NCBI GenBank assembly: GCA_021767245.1
Contig: JAASTO010000066.1
Span: 1-12,049, forward strand
Direction: 5' to 3'
DNA: 12,049 nucleotides
DNA from: Balneolaceae bacterium
GTDB lineage: Bacteria > Bacteroidota > Rhodothermia > Balneolales > Balneolaceae
Under the pieces are notes generated by a model. The model made no database searches, was not told the origin of the DNA, and saw only the letters and a program-made list of their open reading frames with translations. Below, one piece after another: positions 5,601 to 12,049 of the stretch. Every line of letters begins with the position of its first letter. Position 1 is the first letter of the stretch. Made by a program: the position numbers and the translations under genes.

Positions 5601-5642
5601 AAAACCTTACCACTTGCACCTTGTTCCTGACACCTTAAACCT
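5601..5642. repeat. Right heptamer array bounding the S23 gene
   Basis: Six degenerate 7-base units fit in register: AAAAACC, TTACCAC, TTGCACC, TTGTTCC, TGACACC, TTAAACT. On the minus strand they read as GG-starting heptamers like those of the left array (GGTGCAA occurs in both), so the two arrays are inverted relative to each other. The last unit ends on the base before the stop codon of the SUI1 gene (5643-5645). It is 78 bp upstream of the S23 start. Confidence 0.6.
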
Positions 5643-5870
5643 TTAATTACCAACCTCATATCCCTCTTTTTCCAGGATCTTTTTGATCCTCTGAACATGG
5701 TCGCCCTGAATTTCGATGGTTTTTCCTTTGATGGTGCCGCCGGTTCCGAGCTGAGATTTTAATTTCTTTTCAAGCTTTTCAATGACCTGAGGATTATGAG
5801 TGATCCCTCTGATCACCGAAACCTGCTTTCCTCTGCGTCCGGCCGTCTCCATTTTTACTGTTACTTTCAT
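5643..5870 (-). CDS. Short SUI1/YciH-type translation initiation factor-like protein
   Basis: The 75-residue protein is almost only a SUI1 (eIF1-like) domain: RRGKQVSVIRGI near the start, LKSQLGTGGTIKGKTIEIQGDH (about residues 37-58) and a final helix ending in the EGYEV strand. SUI1-fold proteins bind the small ribosomal subunit and affect start-codon fidelity; the bacterial YciH role is only partly understood. Known YciH proteins are about 105-110 residues, so roughly 30 N-terminal residues are missing. An in-frame TAA lies two codons before the ATG at 5870, so the short form is real and not a start-site error. No Shine-Dalgarno is seen. The stop codon abuts the right heptamer array. A terminator (5956-5985) separates it from the lipoprotein gene upstream, so it should have its own promoter in the short gap 5871-5940. 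Confidence 0.88.
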   Translation of the reverse strand: MKVTVKMETAGRRGKQVSVIRGITHNPQVIEKLEKKLKSQLGTGGTIKGKTIEIQGDHVQRIKKILEKEGYEVGN

Positions 5871-5955
5871 CTGAATTTATTTTGATTAATGTATTAACAC
5901 GATTTCAGTAGATAAGGTAAGGGTAGCAGAGTGTGAATTAAAGGCAGATAAAAAG

Positions 5956-5985
5956 AAAGTCTGCCAGGGCACCCCGGCAGACTTT
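5956..5985 (-). terminator. Rho-independent terminator of the lipoprotein gene
   Basis: AAAGTCTGCC (5956-5965) and GGCAGACTTT (5976-5985) form a perfect 10-bp stem around a 10-base GC-rich loop that can extend the stem by GGG/CCC. On the minus strand the hairpin is followed by CTTTTTATC, a U-rich tail. On the plus strand no T-run follows. It lies 33 bp past the lipoprotein stop codon. A GGCAGA at 5943-5948 could compete for pairing with TCTGCC (5960-5965). Confidence 0.85.
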
Positions 5986-6018
5986 CATATCACTAGTTGT
6001 GAATATGTTTTCGAAAAG

Positions 6019-7470
6019 TTAGTTAGCCGTTTTTCTTCTGGTACCTGAGATCTGATCGTACACGGTTTCTTCACCGGAAGGAGAAGTAACCGTAATTTTT
6101 ATGGTCAGATCTGCCGGATCATTAGATTCTTCATCCGTATCCCTGATCGAGAAATTGAATTCGGTGGATCCGGGGCCAGGGAATAATCGATTTCCTAATG
6201 TAAAGTCAGTAGCACCGGTCACTTCGATTCCTTCTCCACCTTCTACGCTAATTTGTGTCCCGGCCGGCATAGGATTTCCGTTAATATCTGTTACGGTATA
6301 GGTGAAACTGGCTCCTCCATTTGGTTGAAGATCAAAAGTAGTAGGGTTAGCTGAGACCAAGGCTTCTGATGAAGTAAACAGAATGATCACATTTTTTTCA
6401 ATCTCCTGACTGTCACCGTTAATGGTTTTGGCTGTAACGGTTGCATATCCTGGGCGTCCGTCACTTCCGGCTACGTTATCTGTTGGTCTTGGATCCCCTG
6501 AGATGAGATCAACGGTTACTTCTCCGTCGTCGTTAGTATTACCCTGACCGGATCCCTGAATGATTCCTCCGGTAGTGGAGAAATATACAGCGGTACCCGG
6601 TTTAACAGGATTGCCAAACTGATCACCTAAAATAACAGTCAAACCATTTCGATTACCATTAACTGACCACCCCTCAAAATTATAGGCATCTGCTGCAATA
6701 CTAAAGTGATCCAGATCCGGGAACCCACCGTGAATGGTAATGGCAACCGGTTTTGAGCGTATAGTAAGTCCTATATCTTCTCTCACGATCTCTGCCTGAA
6801 TTTGTACCACACCAGCAAGATTTCCACTGAAAAGGTTTGATGTAACGGTTCCATTGGCATTTGTTGTGGCTGTAAGTGGAGTAATTCCCTCGCCGCCACC
6901 TGGGCCGGAAAGGATAGAAAATTCTACTTGCTCGGCATTATTGATATCGAGGGCACGTCCGGCTGAATCCTGAACCTGAAATGTGAAACTTGTGTTTACA
7001 ATTCCACCGGTTTCTGCAATATTAATGGTTTCTTCTGTTATGCCATTTAAGATGATTGCAGCAGCTCCTGCAGAAGGCCCCGAAACGCCACCACCGTCAG
7101 AGGGGGCGTCACCACCGGTATCTTCAGGGGTGAGTTCAAAATTAAAATTAGTTTCGGTATCACCGCCGGCAACCTGAACAGTTCTGCTTTGTGAGTTATA
7201 ATCTGTTGCTGAAGCCGTGATGGAAATTGAGGTAAGTTCATTTACTTCAATATCTGCAAGTGAATAGGAACCATTGTCATCACTCCGAACAAACGTTTCA
7301 GAAAGTTCTTGTGGTGAAGTGATCTGTACAGTGGCGTTAGCAATGCCATCCCCGGTCTGAGAGTCAGAAACAACGCCCTGAATTAATACCAGGTCATCGT
7401 CATCCGTTGTACAGGCTGAAGAGAAGACTAAGAATAGTGCCGAAAAAATTAATAGTGATATTTTACGCAT
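6019..7470 (-). CDS. Surface-type lipoprotein with carboxypeptidase-regulatory-like and Ig-like domains
   Basis: The 483-residue precursor has a lipoprotein signal peptide: MRK, a hydrophobic stretch, then SSA-Cys20. The mature N terminus is C-TTDDDD; an acidic run just after the lipid-bearing cysteine is the known export signal sending Bacteroidota lipoproteins to the outside of the outer membrane. Residues 29-113 look like a CarboxypepD_reg-like beta-sandwich (IQGVVSDSQTGDGIANATV, DDNGSYSL). A Gly/Ser/Asp linker spans 114-135. Three Ig-like segments follow at about 138-246, 254-365 and 368-475, the middle one close to bacterial Ig-like domain 1 (GDQFGNPVKPGTAVYFSTTGG, DDGEVTVDL). There is no catalytic motif, so a structural or adhesive surface role is inferred. 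A promoter candidate lies 30 bp upstream and a strong terminator follows, so it is probably monocistronic. Confidence 0.85.
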   Translation of the reverse strand: MRKISLLIFSALFLVFSSACTTDDDDLVLIQGVVSDSQTGDGIANATVQITSPQELSETFVRSDDNGSYSLADIEVNELTSISITASATDYNSQSRTVQVAGGDTETNFNFELTPEDTGGDAPSDGGGVSGPSAGAAAIILNGITEETINIAETGGIVNTSFTFQVQDSAGRALDINNAEQVEFSILSGPGGGEGITPLTATTNANGTVTSNLFSGNLAGVVQIQAEIVREDIGLTIRSKPVAITIHGGFPDLDHFSIAADAYNFEGWSVNGNRNGLTVILGDQFGNPVKPGTAVYFSTTGGIIQGSGQGNTNDDGEVTVDLISGDPRPTDNVAGSDGRPGYATVTAKTINGDSQEIEKNVIILFTSSEALVSANPTTFDLQPNGGASFTYTVTDINGNPMPAGTQISVEGGEGIEVTGATDFTLGNRLFPGPGSTEFNFSIRDTDEESNDPADLTIKITVTSPSGEETVYDQISGTRRKTAN

Positions 7471-7499
7471 AGTTTTTTCTTTAATAGAGTTGATAGCCG

Positions 7500-7528
7500 A
7501 TACTAAGTTACAATATTATCGATATCAA
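7500..7528 (-). promoter_or_regulatory. Candidate promoter of the lipoprotein gene
   Basis: On the minus strand TTGATA (7523-7528) and TAGTAT (7500-7505) are spaced by 17 bases, close to a housekeeping -35/-10 pair. The downstream box is 29 bases from the ATG at 7470. Bacteroidota-type sigma factors favour somewhat different boxes, so this remains a candidate. The rest of the 115-bp gap 7471-7585 shows only a weak 5-bp stem (TTCTG/CAGAA, 7561-7579) after the MFS gene. Confidence 0.35.
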
Positions 7529-7585
7529 GTTAGAAAAAGATAAAAACGGGTACTATTTGATTCTGTTATAAAAGCAGAACCACTT

Positions 7586-8791
7586 TCACTGCTGTGATTG
7601 CTTCAACTCAGGCTCCGGAACGTGCTTCCAGACTATGTAGGCCATTACCAGGATCATGATCGTGCCGATGAAGGTGTTGCTGACGTAACCGCTTTCCACA
7701 TAAAAGGGGCCGGCCACGGAGCCTCCAACTCCATAGCCCACCTGACCAATAGCCACCAATAGACTCATCAGTGAACCACGGTTATCAGATTTGATAAGTT
7801 GAGTAGATAAGGCTTGAAAAGGACTGATCCTCATGGCAATGAGTACCATGGTTACGAAGAAAATAATGTAGGCGATCCAGAAATCGGTTATAACATACGT
7901 TGTGATAAGCATGATAAATGACAGTCCCAGACAAGAAAAGATTATGATCTTTTTGCGACCAATTCGGTCAGAGATCCGGCCTGCAATGGGTCCGGTGATG
8001 ACATTCGCAATGCCCCCTACAAAAAATAAGGAGGCAATGGCGGTCCCACTTACCCCAAAGGTTTCTTCCAGCCAGGTTGGGAGGTACACCACATAAACCG
8101 ATACGCTTAAGAACATGAACACGTAAGCCAGAGCTACGGCACGGACATCACTTCGTTCAAGTAATTTAAGGTATTTGTTAAAAGCTCCTTTGAAAGTGAT
8201 CTTATCTTTGGAGAGTTCAACATTAGGTTGTGGGACTTTAAGATAGGTAAGTATAAAAGTCAGCCCCATGATGACTCCAAATAAAACAAATGGAATTCGA
8301 AAACCGGAGATATCAGCAAGCAGGGTACCGAGTGGAATACCAAGAATTTGTCCCATAGCGATTCCACTCATGATCCACCCGTTTGCCCAGCCACGTTTTT
8401 CATAGGAAAAATAATCCCCAACGTAGGCGACAGCAGCTCCACTCAATACTCCACCTGCCATACCGGCCAGGGCTCTCACAACCATCAACCCCCAAAATGT
8501 ATCTACTAATCCATGCAGAAAAAGTGATATGGTGATTCCCCCGGTTCCAATCAGTAAAATTTTACGCCGGCCTATCTTATCGGATAGAGGCCCCATGATG
8601 ATCGCAAAAACGCCAACCATTACCGCATATACTGTAACCAGGTTTCCAAGTATCTCGAGTGGAGTTCCAAGTTGTTCATTGATGCGCGGCAAAATAGGAG
8701 AAATGATCATGACCTGACTACTGGCTGCAAAAACCAGTAGCCACAGTACAAAAATAATAATGTAAGAATTGCCGTCTTGTTTTTTGGCCAT
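7586..8791 (-). CDS. MFS exporter, DHA1 (multidrug-efflux-like) type
   Basis: The 401-residue integral membrane protein has the 12 hydrophobic segments of a major facilitator. The family's loop 2-3 signature is GPLSDKIGRRK (residues 67-77, with Asp71), and its repeat in the second half is GRISDRIGRKK (271-281). GQILGIPLGTLLAD (147-160) in the fifth segment resembles the antiporter motif C of proton-driven drug exporters. A cytoplasmic loop at about 186-215 separates the halves. The start SQVMIISPILPRI is typical of DHA1 members. It probably exports a small molecule in exchange for protons; the substrate cannot be read from sequence. The ATG at 8791 directly precedes the first segment. Its upstream region carries operator-like palindromes, yet no regulator gene is adjacent. 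The lipoprotein gene follows 115 bp downstream. Confidence 0.92.
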   Translation of the reverse strand: MAKKQDGNSYIIIFVLWLLVFAASSQVMIISPILPRINEQLGTPLEILGNLVTVYAVMVGVFAIIMGPLSDKIGRRKILLIGTGGITISLFLHGLVDTFWGLMVVRALAGMAGGVLSGAAVAYVGDYFSYEKRGWANGWIMSGIAMGQILGIPLGTLLADISGFRIPFVLFGVIMGLTFILTYLKVPQPNVELSKDKITFKGAFNKYLKLLERSDVRAVALAYVFMFLSVSVYVVYLPTWLEETFGVSGTAIASLFFVGGIANVITGPIAGRISDRIGRKKIIIFSCLGLSFIMLITTYVITDFWIAYIIFFVTMVLIAMRISPFQALSTQLIKSDNRGSLMSLLVAIGQVGYGVGGSVAGPFYVESGYVSNTFIGTIMILVMAYIVWKHVPEPELKQSQQ

Positions 8792-8851
8792 AGGATGTTT
8801 TTTGTGAAGATATACCGCATACTTTTAAAAAGCAGTAAATATTTAAAACTT

Positions 8852-8875
8852 AACTGTAACCAATCGCTTACAGTT
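8852..8875. promoter_or_regulatory. Operator-like palindrome upstream of the MFS gene
   Basis: AACTGTAA (8852-8859) and TTACAGTT (8868-8875) are perfect inverted 8-mers spaced by 8 bases, a geometry typical of dimeric repressor sites of the TetR or MarR kind. It lies 61 bp before the MFS start codon, where a promoter would be expected, and about 235 bp from gspF. The binding protein is unknown. Confidence 0.45.
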
Positions 8876-8880
8876 CTGTC

Positions 8881-8901
8881 TTTATTACGATCGGTCATAA
8901 A
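8881..8901. promoter_or_regulatory. Imperfect 21-bp palindrome
   Basis: TTTAT (8881-8885) and ATAAA (8897-8901) flank a partly symmetric core, with seven of ten positions pairing. It begins 5 bp after the palindrome at 8852-8875. Its sequence differs from both neighbours, so on its own it is weak evidence of a binding site. Confidence 0.25.
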
Positions 8902-8914
8902 AGATTTAAATACT

Positions 8915-8931
8915 TCACAATTAAATTGTGA
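8915..8931. promoter_or_regulatory. Perfect 17-bp palindrome
   Basis: TCACAATT and AATTGTGA are separated by a single A, giving eight perfect pairs. It sits in the middle of the divergent MFS/gspF gap. The rest of that 319-bp gap (8792-9110) is AT-rich, contains a distant 7-bp inverted pair (TGTTTAC 9002-9008, GTAAACA 9057-9063) and no gene I can support. Confidence 0.4.
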
Positions 8932-9110
8932 CAAATCCATTATGGTTCTTTATCAAAATAATGTAGTTTAGTTTATTATCTACAGGCAGATATAGCGTTT
9001 TTGTTTACATGAGGAATTAATAATTTGTTCACTGAGTAAATATTTTTTTATTTCAAGTAAACATTATCGGGTCACATACGGCATAACCCACAAGCAGCAG
9101 ACTAATTACT

Positions 9111-10448
9111 ATGGCACAATTCAGGCTTAAAGCTATTTCTTCTAAAGGCAAGATCGTCCAAACTGAGTTTGAAGCTGAAAATAAAAAAGAAGCTCAAAAT
9201 AAAGTTGACCGTTTGTCCAAAACAAACGGACTGAAGATACAGGCGCTTGATGAGAAAAAAGTGTATATGTATAAGGCGCAACGTTCCGGTAAAGCTGTTA
9301 TATCCGGAGAGCAGGAAGCCTATAGTAAGGAAGAGCTTGAAAAAGCCTTGGTCAAGCTGGGCTATCAGGTTAAAAGTATCAATAAAAAGCTGTTCGATTT
9401 TAAAGGCAGCGTACCGAATCAGGAAGTTGTAACTTTTATCAGTTTATCTGCCGACCTACTTAAGCAGCAGCTTCCCTATGATGAGATCCTGAACTTATTA
9501 TATGAAGATACTCAGAACAAACGCATGAAAGAGGTTATCAAAACCATTCAGAAAGATCTTAAGGATGGTAAGGAAGGTACTGAAGTATATGGAAAGCACG
9601 AAGATGTGTTTGGGAAATTCGCTTCATATATGTTGAGTGTGGCCTCTACTTCAGGTAACATGGCCCTGGTATTTGAAAGTACAGCCAAGTTTCTCGAAAG
9701 GGATGCCGAGTTCAAAAAGAATATGCGCCGCGCGTTGATGATGCCGGCGGTTACCGTATTGGCTGTAATTGGGGTGATTCTTTTTTATGTAGGCTACATT
9801 TTTCCGGCAACGGCTGAACTCTTCCTGGAGTTTGATATTAAGTTGCCGCCAATGACCGCAGCCACTCTTGAACTCAGTTACTGGCTGAGTGATAACTGGG
9901 TACTCATTGTAGCGTCATTCCTGGTTCCCATTTCTGCCTTTATTTACTATATCAAGACACCACAAGGGGAGCTCATGAAGGATAAGTATATCATTCATAT
10001 TCCGGTGGTGGGGGATCTGCTACACAAAACCAGTATTGAGATCTTTGCACGCGTATTTTTTACTCTATACAGCGGTTCCGGGCAGAATATTGAAGTGATT
10101 AAGGTGGCGGCTGAGGCGTGCCGTAACAAATACATGGAAAAACAGATCAAGGACGTGGCCATTAAGCGCATGCTTAAGGATGGTGCCGGATTGATCGAGT
10201 CGATGGAGGCAACCGGAGTATTTACCAACACAGCCTTAAGTAGGTTCAGGTTGGGGGCAGAATCGGGGGCGTTGCGCGAAAATGCTAAACAGCTGGCAGA
10301 ATATTATGAGATCCAGACGACTTACAAGATGCAGTCAGTCATTGATGTGATAAATCTGTTTATAAATTTATTTATTATGGTTGCATTGATCGCTATTACG
10401 ATCGTATCCTCTGAATCGGCGATCATTCAACCAAACACGGGTATGTAA
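9111..10448 (+). CDS. Type II secretion/type IV pilus inner-membrane platform protein (GspF/PilC family)
   Basis: The 445-residue polytopic protein anchors the assembly ATPase and pseudopilus at the inner membrane. Two T2SSF domains are visible, at about residues 103-233 and 305-430, with three membrane segments near 209-231, 261-281 and 412-434. The second domain keeps the family motif as LGAESGALRENAKQLAEYYE; in the first the usual Gly-Glu-x-Ser-Gly is VASTSGN. The N-terminal ~95 residues hold two tandem copies of the family's short leading module: 2-48 (FRLKAISSKGKIV...) and 52-95 (YMYKAQRSGKAVISGEQEA...). Most relatives have one and are about 400 residues. The ATG at 9111 begins the first module directly. 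The GspE gene follows after 15 bp, so they form an operon. It could serve pili, DNA uptake or secretion. Confidence 0.9.
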   Translation: MAQFRLKAISSKGKIVQTEFEAENKKEAQNKVDRLSKTNGLKIQALDEKKVYMYKAQRSGKAVISGEQEAYSKEELEKALVKLGYQVKSINKKLFDFKGSVPNQEVVTFISLSADLLKQQLPYDEILNLLYEDTQNKRMKEVIKTIQKDLKDGKEGTEVYGKHEDVFGKFASYMLSVASTSGNMALVFESTAKFLERDAEFKKNMRRALMMPAVTVLAVIGVILFYVGYIFPATAELFLEFDIKLPPMTAATLELSYWLSDNWVLIVASFLVPISAFIYYIKTPQGELMKDKYIIHIPVVGDLLHKTSIEIFARVFFTLYSGSGQNIEVIKVAAEACRNKYMEKQIKDVAIKRMLKDGAGLIESMEATGVFTNTALSRFRLGAESGALRENAKQLAEYYEIQTTYKMQSVIDVINLFINLFIMVALIAITIVSSESAIIQPNTGM

Positions 10449-10463
10449 CACAAGGCGTTATAA

Positions 10464-12049
10464 ATGGGTAAAATAAACATCCGAAGACATATAGGTGATA
10501 TCCTTGTCAACAAAGGGGTTATTACGGATGAACAGCTTCAAAGGGGCTTGCAGATATTATCTGAGGAACCCAAGGAGAGCAATCGTCGGTTAGGGCAAAT
10601 TCTTTCTCAGGATCTTGGCCTGAACCGCCACACGATCATGAAAGAGATCGCTAACATCTATGCATTCCGGGAAGTGCTTAAAGATGTAGATGATATTCCT
10701 GATGAGGTCTTGGATCACATAAAGGAAAATATTGAAGAGCTTTCCAAAGAGATCGTTGATGAACTGGTTCACCATAAGGCTGTGCCATATCAGAAAACAC
10801 AGGATTCTATCATTATTGCAGCGGCTGATCCTTCTGACCCAAATATTCAGAATATCATAAACAAGATCAATTTCAAACAAACTGAGCTTGTTTACTGTAA
10901 ATATGAATCGGTAGAGGAAATTCTTTCTAAGGTATATGAGCAAAAGAATGAATTTCTCGATCTGCTTGAAGAAATCGACTATGAGGAACCGGATCTCGAA
11001 AAGGATCAGGAAGAAATTGATGAAGAAGAGATTGATGCAGAGATCAATCAAAGTATGCTTAACTCCTTGGTGGAGGGTATGTTAGTTGAGTCAGTTCGGC
11101 AAGGAGTGAGTGATATGCACATTGTCCCGAGTTCGCCGACCACTACAGATATTCGGTTTCGTATTGATGGTAAATTGCAGTTGTGGTATCAGCAGAAGAA
11201 TGTAAAACCTGAGGCTATTTCAGCGGTTATCAAGGATAAAACCAGAAACGTTGACCGGTTTGAACGGGATGCTTCTCAGGATGGATTTATTCAGCGCCAG
11301 ATAGATGGAGTTGGTATCCGGTATCGTGTGTCTATTATGCCTATTGTCGGTAAGCAATTCGACCGAAAGTTTGAGTCGATCGTAATTCGTGTGCTTGATG
11401 ACCGTAATGTGATTCGTGACCTCGATAAACTTGGCTTACAGAAAAACGCTAAGGAAAACTTTATTAAATCGATCAAAAAACCTTCCGGTATTGTGATCAT
11501 TACAGGTCCTACGGGTAGTGGTAAGTCAACGACACTTGTTGCAGCTCTTTATTACGTGATCGATCCTACCAAGAATGTTCTGACCGTTGAGGAACCGGTT
11601 GAGTATATCATTGAAGGGGCGAGGCAGCTGAAGATCAGTAACCATATGACCTTCGACCAGTCCATTAGAGGTATCCTGCGTCATGACCCGGATATAGTAT
11701 TGGTGGGTGAGATGCGTGACCTTAAAACGGCAGAGATCGCTATTAAGCTTGCGAACACCGGTCACCTTACCTTCTCAACCCTTCACACCAATGATGCCCC
11801 CAGTGCCATATCCCGTTTGTTTAAGATGGGTGTGGAACCGTTCCTCATCGCAAACGCCGTGAATCTTGTTGTGGCTCAGCGACTAATTAGACGTTTATGC
11901 AACAATTGTAAGGAAGAATATCAGCCACATCCTGAAATGGCAAAAGGAATTGGGTTTACGGATGAAGAGATCGAATCGACTACTTTCTATAAACCGGTAG
12001 GTTGTGATAAATGTAATGACACCGGATATAAAGGTCGTGCAGGGATTCA
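10464..12049 (+). CDS. Type II secretion/type IV pilus assembly ATPase (GspE/PilB family), 3' end outside the window
   Basis: An uninterrupted frame of 528 codons runs to the window edge. The ATG at 10464 is preceded by an in-frame TAA, which fixes the start region; a weak AAGG lies 8 bases upstream. Residues 1-70 resemble an MshEN/T2SSE_N domain (IGDILVNKGVITDEQL, then RLGQILSQDLG). A very acidic linker spans about 164-196. The motor has DMHIVP (about 217-222), Walker A GPTGSGKST (348-356), the Asp box VEEPVEYIIEG, Walker B DIVLVGEMRD (410-419, Glu416) and the His box TFSTLHTNDAP. A zinc-binding tetracysteine is formed by Cys479, Cys482, Cys514 and Cys517, the last near NDTGYKGRAGI. It hydrolyses ATP to drive pilin or pseudopilin polymerisation with the GspF protein encoded 15 bp upstream. 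By family length only some 40-60 residues should be missing. Confidence 0.93.
   Translation, partial: MGKINIRRHIGDILVNKGVITDEQLQRGLQILSEEPKESNRRLGQILSQDLGLNRHTIMKEIANIYAFREVLKDVDDIPDEVLDHIKENIEELSKEIVDELVHHKAVPYQKTQDSIIIAAADPSDPNIQNIINKINFKQTELVYCKYESVEEILSKVYEQKNEFLDLLEEIDYEEPDLEKDQEEIDEEEIDAEINQSMLNSLVEGMLVESVRQGVSDMHIVPSSPTTTDIRFRIDGKLQLWYQQKNVKPEAISAVIKDKTRNVDRFERDASQDGFIQRQIDGVGIRYRVSIMPIVGKQFDRKFESIVIRVLDDRNVIRDLDKLGLQKNAKENFIKSIKKPSGIVIITGPTGSGKSTTLVAALYYVIDPTKNVLTVEEPVEYIIEGARQLKISNHMTFDQSIRGILRHDPDIVLVGEMRDLKTAEIAIKLANTGHLTFSTLHTNDAPSAISRLFKMGVEPFLIANAVNLVVAQRLIRRLCNNCKEEYQPHPEMAKGIGFTDEEIESTTFYKPVGCDKCNDTGYKGRAGI

Noticed and set aside
3899..5642. Diversity-generating retroelement suggested by the Avd-like S23 protein
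   Set aside because: No reverse transcriptase, template repeat or variable repeat is present; the S23 protein alone is not evidence for a DGR.
8916..8930. CRP or lac-type operator reading of CACAATT-A-AATTGTG
   Set aside because: The half sites are in the reverse order and spacing compared with CRP (TGTGA-N6-TCACA) and lac operators, so no named regulator is assigned.
8707..8940. 77-codon minus-strand frame with hydrophobic stretches
   Set aside because: It overlaps the start of the MFS gene in another frame and covers the operator-like palindromes; the hydrophobicity comes from the AT-rich sequence and the MFS shadow.
10590..11051. 153-codon minus-strand frame inside the GspE gene
   Set aside because: It is the complement of the acidic linker region; the product is low-complexity Ile/Leu/Phe and the plus-strand frame is clearly the gene.

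Overview
The window is about 12 kb of AT-leaning bacterial chromosome, estimated by eye near 40% G+C. Most start codons have no Shine-Dalgarno sequence. The gene set (four-helix-bundle S23 protein, RAYT with intergenic palindromes, DUF4920 lipid-exported-type protein, acidic-tailed lipoprotein, Nei glycosylase) points to the Bacteroidota/Balneolota group. A Balneola- or Gracilimonas-like marine bacterium is my best guess. No rRNA or tRNA is present, so taxonomy is inference.

Layout. 1-1166: a REP-associated tyrosine transposase (RAYT) followed by about 570 bp with no gene, packed with palindromes, including two 62-bp near-identical REP-like elements. 1167-1556 (-): a small membrane protein of unknown function. 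1557-1908: intergenic DNA that folds back on itself over roughly 200 bp. 1909-3856 (+): Nei-type DNA glycosylase, an exported DUF4920 protein and a small HExxH metallopeptidase. 3861-5642: a four-helix-bundle (S23/TIGR02436) gene on the minus strand, bounded by inverted arrays of degenerate heptamers and split by a complete IS481-family element. That element has 28-bp terminal inverted repeats and a 7-bp target duplication. Removing the IS and one copy of the duplication restores an intact 114-codon gene. 5643-7470 (-): a minimal SUI1/YciH-type factor and, behind a strong terminator, a surface-type lipoprotein with one carboxypeptidase-regulatory-like and three Ig-like domains. 7586-8791 (-): an MFS (DHA1-type) exporter. 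8792-9110: a divergent intergenic region with three operator-like palindromes. 9111-12049 (+): a GspF/PilC membrane protein followed after 15 bp by a GspE/PilB motor ATPase that runs off the window end.

How the parts work together. The only clear machine is the GspF-GspE pair, the inner-membrane platform and assembly ATPase of a type II secretion or type IV pilus system. The most interesting structure is nested mobility: a compact S23 cassette of about 480 bp with heptamer-array ends sits between two housekeeping-like genes, and an IS481 element has since jumped into it. The RAYT with palindromes and the 1619-1832 fold-back element are two further repeat families in the same 6 kb, so the left half of the window is repeat-rich and the right half is ordinary coding sequence.
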